Source: JBQSUQ01 sp052384575
GTDB lineage: Bacteria; Pseudomonadota; Gammaproteobacteria; Enterobacterales; Pasteurellaceae
Strand: one strand, 5' to 3'
Assembly: GCA_052384575.1 (NCBI GenBank)
Contig: JBQSUQ010000019.1
Length of the DNA stretch: 64,000 nt
Shown here: piece by piece, positions 41,939 through 51,480 of the stretch
How positions within the stretch are numbered: the first letter of the stretch is position 1
Layout of the letters: each line of letters begins with the position of its first letter
Notes under the pieces: generated by a model
Told to the model about the DNA's origin: nothing
Database searches by the model: none
What the model saw: the letters and a program-made list of their open reading frames with translations, nothing else
Translations under genes and position numbers: made by a program

Positions 41939-43753
41939 ATGAAATTAACCCGATCTCATCTATCTCTATTATGCTTTATTTGGTTTGGTTATAGCCAAGC
42001 AAGCTTCGCTGAGCAATCTGCTCAAGCAGAAGAAACAACGCCAGAACAAAATATTGAACAACAATTAAATAATTCAGCGGCAAGAAAAGTTGACGTAAAG
42101 ATTACTGGGCTTAAACAGGAAAGTTTAAAAAATAACGTTCAAATTTATATTAATGACATTAATGCGGAAGAAGCGGATGGTTCAGAACGTTATCAAGAAT
42201 TGGTAAGAGAAGCCATCTACAAAGGCTTACGCGTGTTAGGTTATTATGACTACCAACTCGATTTTCGCCTTGACCAAGGTAAAAAGAAACCTGTTTTAAT
42301 TGCAGATATTACCTTAGGGAAACCGGTACGCCTGGCTGAAACGGATGTTCGTATTGAGGGCGCGGCTGCTGAAGATGAAGCATTTCAATCGTTGCAACAA
42401 ACTTTACCTAAACCAGATACCATTTTAAATCACGAAACCTACGAAGATTATAAAACTGCATTGCAAAAATTAGCCGTTCAACGGGGTTATTTCGACGCAG
42501 ATTTTACCGTTCATCGTTTGGAAGTCATGCCTGAGACCTATCAAGCCTGGTGGCGATTATTATTTGAAAGTGGCGCACGCTATCGTTATGGCGAAATACG
42601 ATTCCAAAATTCCCAAATTCGTGAAGATTATTTACAAAATATTCTGACTATTCATCCTGGCGAAGACTATTTGCTCAATGATGTGTTAAAAGTCAGTAAT
42701 GATTACACTTCATCTGGCTGGTTCCAGTCCGTTTTAATGCAACCCACATTAAATGAAAAAAACAAAACAGTGGATTTTGATATTCTGTTCCAACCGAAAA
42801 AGAAAAATGCCATGGAAGTGGGGATTGGTTATTCTTCCGATGTTGGCCCTCGTTTTCAGTTAGGCTGGAAAAAACCTTGGATTAATAGCCGGGGACATAG
42901 TTTTACCTCCAGTTTTTATATTTCATCACCAAAACAAACCGTTGAAATGGCATATAAAATGCCATTATTGAAAAATCCCCTTTATGAATATTATCAATTC
43001 TCTTTTGGTATCGAAAATGAGAATGATGCAAAAACTGACACAAAATCCACCGCAGTTACAGCTGGGGCATTACGTTATTGGGAATATCCTGACGGCTGGC
43101 AATATTCATTGGGCTTAAAAGCTCGTTATGATCGCTTTACACAAGCCGATCAAACAGATAAAACCTTACTTGTATATCCAACAGCAAGTATCAGTCATAA
43201 ATATATGGTTGGCGGTATCTTCCCAACTTGGGGGCACAATATCAGTCTTAAAGTGGATGTTGGACAAAAGCTGTGGCTTTCTGATGTGAATTTTATCCGT
43301 CTCAGAGCCTCCGCAGCAGTCATCAAAACCTTTTTTGAAAATCATCGAATGGTAAGCCGCGTTGATCTCGGTTGGCTACACACAAAAGATTTACAACGAA
43401 TGCCACCTGCAATGCGTTTCTTCGCTGGTGGCGATCGTAGCGTACGCGGTTATGGCTATAAAAAAATCTCACCAAAAGACAATAAAGGCAAATTGATCGG
43501 CGCCTCGCGTTTACTAACAGGATCATTGGAATATCAATATCAAGTGTACCCAAGTTGGTGGCTTGCTACCTTCTATGATGTCGGACTCGCAGCTGATGCT
43601 TATAAAGTCAACGAATTACGACATGGGGCAGGTCTTGGCGTGCGTTGGGCGTCACCAGTAGGGGCGATTAAATTTGATATTGCAACCCCTGTTCGAGATA
43701 AAGATAACAGCAAAAATATTCAATTTTATATTGGTTTAGGGGCGGAGATTTAG
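41939..43753 (+). CDS. tamA: Translocation and assembly module subunit TamA
   Basis: TamA is an outer-membrane Omp85 protein that with TamB helps insert outer-membrane proteins or move phospholipids. The 604-residue protein has a signal peptide ending in SFA near residue 24, three POTRA-type domains (about 45-280), and a C-terminal BamA/TamA beta-barrel (about 290-604) with MRFFAGGDRSVRGYGYKKIS, the conserved VRGY motif, and a C-terminal strand ending in QFYIGLGAEI. The gene is 1 base from tamB. RBS is weak. Confidence 0.95.
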   Translation: MKLTRSHLSLLCFIWFGYSQASFAEQSAQAEETTPEQNIEQQLNNSAARKVDVKITGLKQESLKNNVQIYINDINAEEADGSERYQELVREAIYKGLRVLGYYDYQLDFRLDQGKKKPVLIADITLGKPVRLAETDVRIEGAAAEDEAFQSLQQTLPKPDTILNHETYEDYKTALQKLAVQRGYFDADFTVHRLEVMPETYQAWWRLLFESGARYRYGEIRFQNSQIREDYLQNILTIHPGEDYLLNDVLKVSNDYTSSGWFQSVLMQPTLNEKNKTVDFDILFQPKKKNAMEVGIGYSSDVGPRFQLGWKKPWINSRGHSFTSSFYISSPKQTVEMAYKMPLLKNPLYEYYQFSFGIENENDAKTDTKSTAVTAGALRYWEYPDGWQYSLGLKARYDRFTQADQTDKTLLVYPTASISHKYMVGGIFPTWGHNISLKVDVGQKLWLSDVNFIRLRASAAVIKTFFENHRMVSRVDLGWLHTKDLQRMPPAMRFFAGGDRSVRGYGYKKISPKDNKGKLIGASRLLTGSLEYQYQVYPSWWLATFYDVGLAADAYKVNELRHGAGLGVRWASPVGAIKFDIATPVRDKDNSKNIQFYIGLGAEI

Positions 43754-43754
43754 T

Positions 43755-46700
43755 ATGACAGAGCCAGTTGAACAAACACAGGACAAGGAACAAAAATCAA
43801 GCCAACCTGCTGCTAAATCCAAAGGGAAAAAATCGAAAATTTTCTACCGCACTTTAGCCGCCACTGGCGTGTTAGTGGCTTTGCTTGGCGTTGGCGTAAG
43901 TGGCATTTTAGGTTCTGAAATAGGTACTCATTGGGCAATCTCACAAGCAGAAAAATGGGTGGATGGCCTAAAAGTGGGCGAAATTGAGGGCAAATTACAA
44001 AATGGCTTAAAACTAAAAGATGTTCAATTTCAATCCGATGGCATCAATACGCAAGTGCAACAAGCAGACCTTCAATTAGATTTTTCTTGCTTGCTCAAAG
44101 CGAAATTGTGTATTGAAAATCTGCAGTTACAACAAACAAATATTGAAATAGATACCGCATTATTGCCACCTTCTACCGAACAAACACAAGAGAAAACCAC
44201 CATGAAACGCCTGAGTTTACCGGTGTCTGTGGAAGTGAAAGATGTCGCGGTAGATAATGTCAATCTCAGCATTGATCAGGATAAAATTAACCTTGGGCAA
44301 TTTCATACCGCGATTGATTTAAATAATCAGACGGGTCTCACCATTGCACCGACAGAAATCAACAATCTCAGCTATGTGCTTAATACACAAAGTAAAAAAC
44401 AAGCTCAAATCAAAGAACAACCAAATCAACCTATCGATTGGCCAAGCCTAGAACAACAGCTAGCTAAGCCGCTCCTTGCGGATATACCAGAAATCATATT
44501 GCCTTTTGATATGCACATTCCCGACATCAGTGGTAATAATTGGACCTTTGAACAATTCACCGATGGCAAACTAAGTCAACGCATTGATATTCCTAAGGTA
44601 CAAATTCAGGCAGATGCAACTGGGGCGGATGTGCAGTTAAATAAATTAGCGATTAATAGCTCTGTGGGAAACCTGCAAGCAAGTGGCAAATTTCAGTTAG
44701 ATCAGGATATGCCCGTTGATTTAACTCTCCATTCGGATATCAACAGCTTTAAACAAGGCGACAGCGTTTTATTACCTCAATCTGTCGTTGATTTATCCGT
44801 ATCTGGAAATCTGAAAAAAAGCACCGCACTTTCGATTAAAACACAGGGTGCTATTGAGGCAACATTGAATGGTGACGTACAGCTTAACGCCGAAAAAACA
44901 CCATTTAATCTCAATTTATCTGCCTCTAAATTCCAATACCCTTTTGATAAAACAGCTGACCCTCTCAAAGCCAAAGAGATTCATCTCAATGCGCAGGGTA
45001 ATTTGCTCGATTATCAAGCTACCTTAAAAGGTGAAATCGAAGGAATGGGCGCACCTAAAACGCAATTAGATCTCCAATCGAAAGGCGGTTTATCTCATTT
45101 AGATATTGAGAAATTACAAGCCAATGCCCTAAATGGTACATTAGGATTACAGGGTAATCTTGACTGGAAAACAGGCATAAAATGGCAAACTGCAGCTGAT
45201 TTAAATAAAATTAATTTAGGTGCTTACATTAAAGATTTTCCAGCTATTTTATCGGGTAATCTAACAAGCAATGGCGAAGTCAATCAACAGGGTTGGACTG
45301 TTGATGTTCCCAATATTGATGTGCAAGGTTCAGTTTCTCAACGCCCATTAACGCTAAAAGGTGCACTTCACTCAAACCAAAAAGAATTGCTCAATACGCC
45401 GAAACTGAATTTAGACTATGGTAATAATCACATTGTGCTTAAAGGGCTGCTTGCTGAGCAAAATTCAGATTTAAATTTAGATATTAACGCCCCTGATTTA
45501 CAAGGGTTGCTCCCTCATTTTGCCGCTTCATTAAAAGGTAAAGCGCATATTAAAGGAAAAGTGCAAGAACCTCATCTTGATGTGGATTTGGTCGGTAGTA
45601 ACATTCGTTTCCAAGATTTAAAAATTAACCAAGTCTCCGCCAAAGGCAATATCACAACGGAACAACAAATCCAAGGTAATTTAGCCGTTGATCTCAATGG
45701 CTTTAGCCAAGGTGATATTAAACTTACTAATGCAAAATTGACCGCTTCGGGCAATGAGAAATCACATCAAGTACAACTCCGCTCCAATGGTGATCCTGTT
45801 GCGGCTAACCTCAATATTTCGGGAAATTTTGACCGCAGTTTGCAATTATGGAAAGGCACCGTTAGCCAAGTGGCAATAGAAACGCCAATCGGAAATGTGA
45901 AAAACAATCAAAATATCGAGGTTGCGTTTGATAACAAGCAGACTATTGCTACAATTTCGAGCCATTGCTGGCAGCATGCGGAGATTGATCTTTGTTTTCC
46001 ACAAACGTTTAAAGCGGGCAAACAGGGCGAAATTCCATTTGAACTCAAACGGTTAGATTTAGCATTAGTGAATAAAATCAGTAAGCAAAACAATTTATTA
46101 CAGGGTAATCTTCGTAGCAACGGTAAATTCAGCTGGTATGAAAATAAACCTGTTAAATTAGATTTGCAGCTTCATTCTGATCAGATAAATATCGCACACA
46201 AACTAGATTACCGCACCTTCAAATTAGCTATTCCAAAACTTGCTATTAATGCACAATTGGAAAACAATAATTTAGCAGTTAATTCGGATATTCAAATCCA
46301 AAATAATGGACAAATTAAAAGCGATATCAAAATTGCGGATATTGCCAATGGGCGCAAGCTGAGCGGCAATCTCAATATTGATGGGGTTAATTTAAATCTA
46401 GCGAATCAATTGCTGTCAAATGGCGAGAATGTATCGGGTAATCTTAATTCTCGTTTAAGCTTTGCTGGAAATCTTAATGCACCTTTATTAAATGGCAGTT
46501 TAAATATCAACCAATTGCGTTTAAAAATGAAATCGAGCCCAGTGGAAATTAATAACGGTACAGTGGCATTAAATTTCCATGGTAACAGTTCAACTTTACA
46601 AGGTGATATTCAAACCTCAGAAGGCAACTTGAGCCTAGATGGTGATGCGCAATGGAAACATTTAGATCGTTGGAGTGCGCGAGTTCATGCTAAAGGAGAG

Positions 46701-47669
46701 AATTTCTTAGTCAATATTCCTTCTATGGCGAAAGTAAAATTAACACCTGATGTGACCGTAAATGTTGATCCGAAAACACTCGAATTGACAGGAAATATTA
46801 ATATTCCATGGGCAAGAATTCGGATTGAAAGTTTGCCTGATAGTGCTGTCAAAGTGAGTGAAGATGAAGTCATCCTCAGCGGAAAAAGTGCGGTAAATAA
46901 TAAAGATATTTTTGCTTCACGTCCAATGGCTGCCACCACCAAATCAGGCATGGCAATTAAATCTGATTTGAAAATTAACATTGGTGATGATGTTCAAATT
47001 AACGCCTATGGTTTAAATAGTGAATTGCTTGGCACACTTGAAGTACGCCAAGAAAAAGGAAAATTGGGGCTCTTTGGGCAAATTAACCTCAAAAATGGAC
47101 GCTATGCCTCTTTTGGCCAAGACTTACTCATTCGCAAAGGGCGCATTGGCTTTGCAGGCATGCCATCTCAACCTATTTTAGATATTGAGGCAATTCGCAA
47201 TCCTGAAGCGATGGAAAAACGCAATATTGTCGCTGGTGTGAAAGTCACTGGTATTGCAGAAGCTCCGACAGTTAAAGTCTTCTCGGAACCAAGTATGCCA
47301 CAGGATCAAGCGCTCTCTTATATTCTCACTGGACGCTCACTAGAAAACAGTGGCGAAGCCGGTTCTGGTGGTTCAATCGGTGCCGCATTATTAGGCATGG
47401 GATTAGCCAAAAGCGGAAAATTAGTGGGCGGTATTGGCGAAGCTTTCGGTATTCAAGACCTGAACTTAGGTACCGCAGGTGTTGGCGATAGCTCAAAAGT
47501 TGTGGTCAGCGGCAATATTACACCACGCTTAAAAATTAAATATGGTATCGGCTTATTTGATGGCTTAGCAGAAGTCACATTACGTTATCGCCTTTTCCCA
47601 CAAGTTTTCTTACAATCTGTATCTGGGGTTAACCAAGCTGTTGATTTACTTTATGAATTTGAGTTTTAA
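43755..47669 (+). CDS. tamB: Translocation and assembly module subunit TamB
   Basis: TamB is a very long periplasm-spanning protein anchored in the inner membrane. The 1304-residue product has a cytoplasmic Lys-rich N-terminus, one transmembrane helix (about 33-55, TLAATGVLVALLGVGVSGIL), a long AsmA-like repetitive beta region with many NL/DL/GNL repeats, and the C-terminal DUF490 domain (GRYASFGQDLLIRKGRIGFA, SYILTGRSLENSG, LKIKYGIGLFDGLAEVTLRY). It lies directly after tamA and before the exopolyphosphatase. The whole coding sequence is intact. Confidence 0.96.
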   Translation: MTEPVEQTQDKEQKSSQPAAKSKGKKSKIFYRTLAATGVLVALLGVGVSGILGSEIGTHWAISQAEKWVDGLKVGEIEGKLQNGLKLKDVQFQSDGINTQVQQADLQLDFSCLLKAKLCIENLQLQQTNIEIDTALLPPSTEQTQEKTTMKRLSLPVSVEVKDVAVDNVNLSIDQDKINLGQFHTAIDLNNQTGLTIAPTEINNLSYVLNTQSKKQAQIKEQPNQPIDWPSLEQQLAKPLLADIPEIILPFDMHIPDISGNNWTFEQFTDGKLSQRIDIPKVQIQADATGADVQLNKLAINSSVGNLQASGKFQLDQDMPVDLTLHSDINSFKQGDSVLLPQSVVDLSVSGNLKKSTALSIKTQGAIEATLNGDVQLNAEKTPFNLNLSASKFQYPFDKTADPLKAKEIHLNAQGNLLDYQATLKGEIEGMGAPKTQLDLQSKGGLSHLDIEKLQANALNGTLGLQGNLDWKTGIKWQTAADLNKINLGAYIKDFPAILSGNLTSNGEVNQQGWTVDVPNIDVQGSVSQRPLTLKGALHSNQKELLNTPKLNLDYGNNHIVLKGLLAEQNSDLNLDINAPDLQGLLPHFAASLKGKAHIKGKVQEPHLDVDLVGSNIRFQDLKINQVSAKGNITTEQQIQGNLAVDLNGFSQGDIKLTNAKLTASGNEKSHQVQLRSNGDPVAANLNISGNFDRSLQLWKGTVSQVAIETPIGNVKNNQNIEVAFDNKQTIATISSHCWQHAEIDLCFPQTFKAGKQGEIPFELKRLDLALVNKISKQNNLLQGNLRSNGKFSWYENKPVKLDLQLHSDQINIAHKLDYRTFKLAIPKLAINAQLENNNLAVNSDIQIQNNGQIKSDIKIADIANGRKLSGNLNIDGVNLNLANQLLSNGENVSGNLNSRLSFAGNLNAPLLNGSLNINQLRLKMKSSPVEINNGTVALNFHGNSSTLQGDIQTSEGNLSLDGDAQWKHLDRWSARVHAKGENFLVNIPSMAKVKLTPDVTVNVDPKTLELTGNINIPWARIRIESLPDSAVKVSEDEVILSGKSAVNNKDIFASRPMAATTKSGMAIKSDLKINIGDDVQINAYGLNSELLGTLEVRQEKGKLGLFGQINLKNGRYASFGQDLLIRKGRIGFAGMPSQPILDIEAIRNPEAMEKRNIVAGVKVTGIAEAPTVKVFSEPSMPQDQALSYILTGRSLENSGEAGSGGSIGAALLGMGLAKSGKLVGGIGEAFGIQDLNLGTAGVGDSSKVVVSGNITPRLKIKYGIGLFDGLAEVTLRYRLFPQVFLQSVSGVNQAVDLLYEFEF

Positions 47670-47684
47670 TAACGTTGCAGGATT

Positions 47685-49229
47685 ATGAATAATATTAATT
47701 TAATCAGAAAAGCCACCGCACTTTCCAAAGTGGGAACACATAATGTGCGTGAAATCGCTGCCATTGATTTAGGCTCAAATAGCTTCCACATGATCATTGC
47801 ACGTATTGTGAACGGCTCAATTCAAATTTTATCCCGTTTGAAACAAAAAGTGCAGCTTGCTAAAGGCTTAGACGAACATGGCGTGTTAGATCAAGATGCC
47901 ATTAATCGCGGTGTTAATTGCCTTGCTCTGTTTGCTGAACGCTTACAAGGTTTCCCAGCGGAAAACGTTAATGTTGTCGGCACTTATACCCTCAGAAGTG
48001 CGGTTAATAATGACGCATTTTTGCAACAAGCCAAAACGGTCTTCCCTTATCCAATTAATATTATTTCAGGTCAAACAGAAGCCAAAATGATCTATGCGGG
48101 GGTTTCACACACTCAGCCTGAAAACGGACGCAAGTTGGTGATTGATATTGGTGGAGGCTCCACAGAAATGATCATCGGTGAAGGATTTAATCCGATTATT
48201 GCCGAAAGTCGTGATATGGGATGCGTCAGCTTTGCTAAACAATTTTTCCCACAAGGCGAAATTTCGGCACAGAATTTTGAACGTGCACGCCGTACTGCCT
48301 TAAGCCGCATTGCAGATCTCCGCGAAACTTATCGCCAATCAGGCTGGCAATATGTACTCGGTTCTTCTGGTACAATTAAAACCGTTTATCAAGTCATCAT
48401 GGAAAATATCGATCCAGATGGCATCATCACTCCTGGCCGTCTCGACTTTCTAATTGAACGGACCCTCAAGGTCACCCATTTTAATCAATTAAAACTCTCA
48501 GGTTTAAATGAAGATCGCGCAGATGTTTTTGTGCCGGGGTTAGCCATTTTAAGCGCGGTGTTTGACAGCTATGGTATTGAACAAATGCGATACTCTGATG
48601 GCGCATTACGCGAAGGGGTAATGTATAGCCTCGATCAAGATTTTCAGGTCATCAACATCCGCCAGCGTACCGCGGAATCCCTTGCCAAGCAATTCAACAT
48701 CGACCGTTTACAAGCGGAGCGTGTCAGTCAAAATGTGGTGCAACTCACACAACAAATGAAAGCATGGCAAGAACCACATTTAGCAGATGAAATGGAAGAA
48801 ATTCTGCTTTGGGCAGCGTTGCTACATGAAGTGGGTATCGTTATAAACCACAAAAACATGCCCAAACATTCCGCTTATATTTTAGCAAATATGGAATTGC
48901 CCGGCTTTGATAAAGAGCAACAACGCCTTTTATCTGCTTTAGTACGTCTACAACAAAATCCATTTAATATTGAGGATATCCTGCAATCTGCACGTTATCA
49001 TTCACAGGATATTTTGTCCCTTGTGCGTCTATTACGCCTCGCTATTCTGATCTGCCGCTCTCGTCAAGCAACGGAATTGCCTCAAAATATTCATCTCAAC
49101 GTAACCCCACAACAGTGGCACCTCAAATTTGAGCAAGCATACCTCGATCGTAACCCTCTGATTAAACAAGATTTATCCAATGAGAAAAAATACCTGAAAG
49201 ACATTGGGTTAGGGTTTGAGTTTGCATAA
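47685..49229 (+). CDS. ppx: Exopolyphosphatase (Ppx/GppA family)
   Basis: The 514-residue protein belongs to the Ppx/GppA phosphatases that remove terminal phosphate from polyphosphate or from pppGpp. The actin-like domains show AAIDLGSNSFHMIIARI, ISGQTEAKMIYAGVSH with catalytic Glu, VIDIGGGSTEMIIGEGF and LGSSGTIKTVYQVI; a C-terminal HD-like helical domain (WAALLHEVGIVINH) follows. The split between Ppx and GppA is not clear from motifs alone; the length (513 in E. coli Ppx) favours Ppx. An uptake-signal terminator follows at 49228. Confidence 0.9.
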   Translation: MNNINLIRKATALSKVGTHNVREIAAIDLGSNSFHMIIARIVNGSIQILSRLKQKVQLAKGLDEHGVLDQDAINRGVNCLALFAERLQGFPAENVNVVGTYTLRSAVNNDAFLQQAKTVFPYPINIISGQTEAKMIYAGVSHTQPENGRKLVIDIGGGSTEMIIGEGFNPIIAESRDMGCVSFAKQFFPQGEISAQNFERARRTALSRIADLRETYRQSGWQYVLGSSGTIKTVYQVIMENIDPDGIITPGRLDFLIERTLKVTHFNQLKLSGLNEDRADVFVPGLAILSAVFDSYGIEQMRYSDGALREGVMYSLDQDFQVINIRQRTAESLAKQFNIDRLQAERVSQNVVQLTQQMKAWQEPHLADEMEEILLWAALLHEVGIVINHKNMPKHSAYILANMELPGFDKEQQRLLSALVRLQQNPFNIEDILQSARYHSQDILSLVRLLRLAILICRSRQATELPQNIHLNVTPQQWHLKFEQAYLDRNPLIKQDLSNEKKYLKDIGLGFEFA

Positions 49230-49257
49230 AAGTGCGGTGAATTTCACCGCACTTTTC
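49228..49257 (+). terminator. Terminator after ppx, inverted uptake-signal pair
   Basis: AAAAGTGCGGTGAA and TTCACCGCACTTTT form a near-perfect hairpin of 13 to 14 bp with a minimal loop, followed by a pyrimidine run, overlapping the ppx stop. Confidence 0.88.
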
Positions 49258-49298
49258 TCTTCAAAATCACTGCATATTTAATGCTACACCATCAAAAA

Positions 49299-49314
49299 TA
49301 CGATCTAGTTCACA
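49299..49314. promoter_or_regulatory. Possible CRP site upstream of orphan binding-protein genes
   Basis: TACGA TCTAGT TCACA matches 8 of 10 CRP core positions, about 160 bases upstream of the first binding-protein start. Confidence 0.4.
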
Positions 49315-49366
49315 CTTTTGTATCTGCAACATTGCTTAAAATATAGCTTAATGATATATATCAAAA

Positions 49367-49393
49367 ATGAACAAATCATTCCATATTGTTCAT
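49367..49393. promoter_or_regulatory. Inverted repeat, possible operator
   Basis: ATGAACAA (49367-49374) and TTGTTCAT (49386-49393) are perfect 8-bp inverted arms with an 11-base spacer, upstream of the binding-protein pair. The regulator is unknown. Confidence 0.45.
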
Positions 49394-49474
49394 GCATTGA
49401 AATTTATATTTTCTATTCTAAGAATTATTAATTCTTATCAGCTAATAAAACCTTTAATTCGAAGGAGTTAAACT

Positions 49475-50407
49475 ATGAAAAAAGCATTACTCGCCGTACT
49501 ATGTGGTAGCGTATTACTCAGTGCACAGGCTGCAGCAAAAAATGTGGTTATTGGTGCACCAATGGTAGCGTTCTCTGATAAATGGCAAACTTATTTACAA
49601 GATGCTGTTCGTGATTTCGATAAAAAACACGATGACGTAGAAATTAAATTAGCAGATGCTAATGGAGACCCTGCAAAACTATTAAGCGATGTGGAAACCT
49701 TTATTGACCAAAAAGTCGATGCGCTTCTTATCGTACCAACAGACCCAAACATCGTTAAAGTGATTGGTAAAAAAGCGAAAAAAGCCAATATTCCGCTTGT
49801 AGTGGTAAACCGTAAACCATTAGACGAAGATATGAAATATATTACAAGCTATGTAGGTTCTGATGAAATTACCGGTGGTCAAATCCAAGCTGAATATATT
49901 GTTAAAACCTTAAATGGCAAACCGGCTGAAGCAGCAATTTTAATGGGACCTCTAGGTCAAGATGCCCAAATTAAACGTACTCAGGGTAACAAAGACGTCT
50001 TCGAGAAAAATAGCAATATTAAATTGTTAGCAGAACAAGAAGGCAAATGGGACCGCGCCAAGGGTTTAGAAATCGCAGAAAACTTACTTGCAGCGAATAA
50101 AAACCTCAATGTTATCGTCAGCAATAATGATGAAATGGCAATTGGTGCAGTGTTAGCAAGTAATAAGCTCAAAGTAAAAGATGAAGATATTATTATTGTG
50201 GGCTTAGATGCAACTCCTGATGCACTTGAATACTTAGGCAAAGGCTTAGATGCAACCGTATTCCAATCTGCACAAGGTCAAGGTACCACAGGTGCTGAAA
50301 TGGCATATAAAGCAGCAAAAGGCGAAGAAGTCCCTCATGTTAAATGGGTGCCATTTGAACTTGTTACGCCAGACAAAAAAGAAGAATACAAAGCGAAATA
50401 TAAATAA
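49475..50407 (+). CDS. Orphan periplasmic sugar-binding protein A
   Basis: The 310-residue protein has a signal peptide (MKKALLAVLCGSVLLSAQAA) and a type I periplasmic-binding fold with lobe motifs LIVPTDPNIVKVIGKKAKKA, VVNRKPLDEDMKYITSYVGS, ILMGPLGQDAQIKRT, GKWDRAKGLEIAENLLAAN and VSNNDEMAIGAVLA, similar to ribose, rhizopine or inositol receptors. RBS GAAGGAG precedes the ATG. No ABC ATPase or permease lies beside it; the next gene is its paralog. It may work with a transporter encoded elsewhere, such as the CUT2 systems at 8-10 kb or 15-17 kb. Confidence 0.88.
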   Translation: MKKALLAVLCGSVLLSAQAAAKNVVIGAPMVAFSDKWQTYLQDAVRDFDKKHDDVEIKLADANGDPAKLLSDVETFIDQKVDALLIVPTDPNIVKVIGKKAKKANIPLVVVNRKPLDEDMKYITSYVGSDEITGGQIQAEYIVKTLNGKPAEAAILMGPLGQDAQIKRTQGNKDVFEKNSNIKLLAEQEGKWDRAKGLEIAENLLAANKNLNVIVSNNDEMAIGAVLASNKLKVKDEDIIIVGLDATPDALEYLGKGLDATVFQSAQGQGTTGAEMAYKAAKGEEVPHVKWVPFELVTPDKKEEYKAKYK

Positions 50408-50418
50408 TCTCAACAATG

Positions 50419-50443
50419 AAGGGTGGATTTTCCACCCTTTTTT
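50419..50443 (+). terminator. Hairpin between the two binding-protein genes
   Basis: AAGGGTGGA (50419-50427) and TCCACCCTT (50431-50439) with loop TTT, then TTTTT. It lies 12 bases after the first gene's stop and may end most transcription or stabilise the first mRNA. Confidence 0.85.
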
Positions 50444-50485
50444 ATCAATGGCAACCCGTTAAATCATTATGTAGAGGTTTTTATT

Positions 50486-51418
50486 ATGGTTAAGAAATTA
50501 CTCACTTTATGCCTATTAACAGGCTTAGCTTCAACTGTATCCGCAAAAGAAATGACGGTTGGTGTTTCAATGTATAGCTTATCCGATAAGTATCCAACCT
50601 ATGTGCAAGATGCCATTCAAGCTTTTGATGACAGCAATGCAGATGTCAAATTTAAATACGCAGATGCAAATTCTGATCCCGCAAGAATGTTAAATGACAT
50701 TGAAACCTTTATTGATTCCGGCGTAAATGCGTTATTAGTTTTCCCAACCGATCCTGATATCATTAAAGCCATTGGTGTAAAAGCTAAAAAAGCCAAAATT
50801 CCACTCATTATCGTCAATGGAAAACCAAAAGATGAAGACATGAAATATGTCACGAGCTATGTTGGCTCAGAAGAAATTCAGGCGGGCGAAATGCAGTCGG
50901 AATTTGTCATTAAAACATTAAATGGCAAAGCGGCAAAAGCGATTATTCTGATGGGACCACTTGGCTGGGATGCTCAAATTAAACGTACCGAAGGGAATGA
51001 AAAAGCGCTAAAAAACAACCCTGAAATTCAAATTATGAGTAAACAAGAAGCACGTTGGGATCGCGCCAAAGCAATGGATGTGACACAAAATCTACTTGCT
51101 GTACACAAAGATATTAATGTGATTTTAAGTAACAATGATGAAATGGCAATTGGTGCTCTACTTGCTGCAAGAAAAATGGGCATGAATGATGAAGACATGA
51201 TTGTCGTAGGAATTGATGCAACACCTGATGCACTTGAATACTTAGGCAAAGGGCTAGATGCAACTGTTTATCAATCTGCAGCGGGTCAAGGAAAAGTGAG
51301 TGCTGAAATGGCATATAAAGCGGCAAAAGGCGAAAAAGTTGCCCAATATAACTTTATTCCTTTTGAACTTGTTACCCCAGATAAAAAGCAACAATATTTA
51401 AATAAATACAAAGAATAA
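50486..51418 (+). CDS. Orphan periplasmic sugar-binding protein B (paralog)
   Basis: The 310-residue protein is a tandem paralog of the gene before it; shared motifs cover the whole chain (ADANSDPARMLNDIETFID, PKDEDMKYVTSYVGSEEI, ILMGPLGWDAQIKRTEGN, ILSNNDEMAIGALLAARK, GIDATPDALEYLGKGLDATV). A signal peptide is present (MVKKLLTLCLLTGLASTVSA). ATG 50486 has GAGG 9-12 bases upstream; the longer frame from 50423 starts in the terminator. Differences cluster in lobe surfaces and at MYSLSDKYP versus MVAFSDKWQ near the ligand cleft, so ligand choice may differ. Confidence 0.88.
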   Translation: MVKKLLTLCLLTGLASTVSAKEMTVGVSMYSLSDKYPTYVQDAIQAFDDSNADVKFKYADANSDPARMLNDIETFIDSGVNALLVFPTDPDIIKAIGVKAKKAKIPLIIVNGKPKDEDMKYVTSYVGSEEIQAGEMQSEFVIKTLNGKAAKAIILMGPLGWDAQIKRTEGNEKALKNNPEIQIMSKQEARWDRAKAMDVTQNLLAVHKDINVILSNNDEMAIGALLAARKMGMNDEDMIVVGIDATPDALEYLGKGLDATVYQSAAGQGKVSAEMAYKAAKGEKVAQYNFIPFELVTPDKKQQYLNKYKE

Positions 51419-51426
51419 CTTGTAAC

Positions 51427-51457
51427 AAAAAGTGCGGTGAAAAACACCGCACTTTTC
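51427..51457. terminator. Bidirectional terminator, inverted uptake-signal pair
   Basis: AAAAGTGCGGTG (51428-51439) and CACCGCACTTTT (51445-51456), loop AAAAA, between convergent binding-protein B and yjgR genes. Confidence 0.9.
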
Positions 51458-51480
51458 TTTAAATACCCAATCTCAACGCA

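Noticed and set aside
50423..50485. N-terminal extension of binding protein B
   Set aside because: It begins in the preceding terminator hairpin and hides the true signal peptide; ATG 50486 has GAGG upstream.
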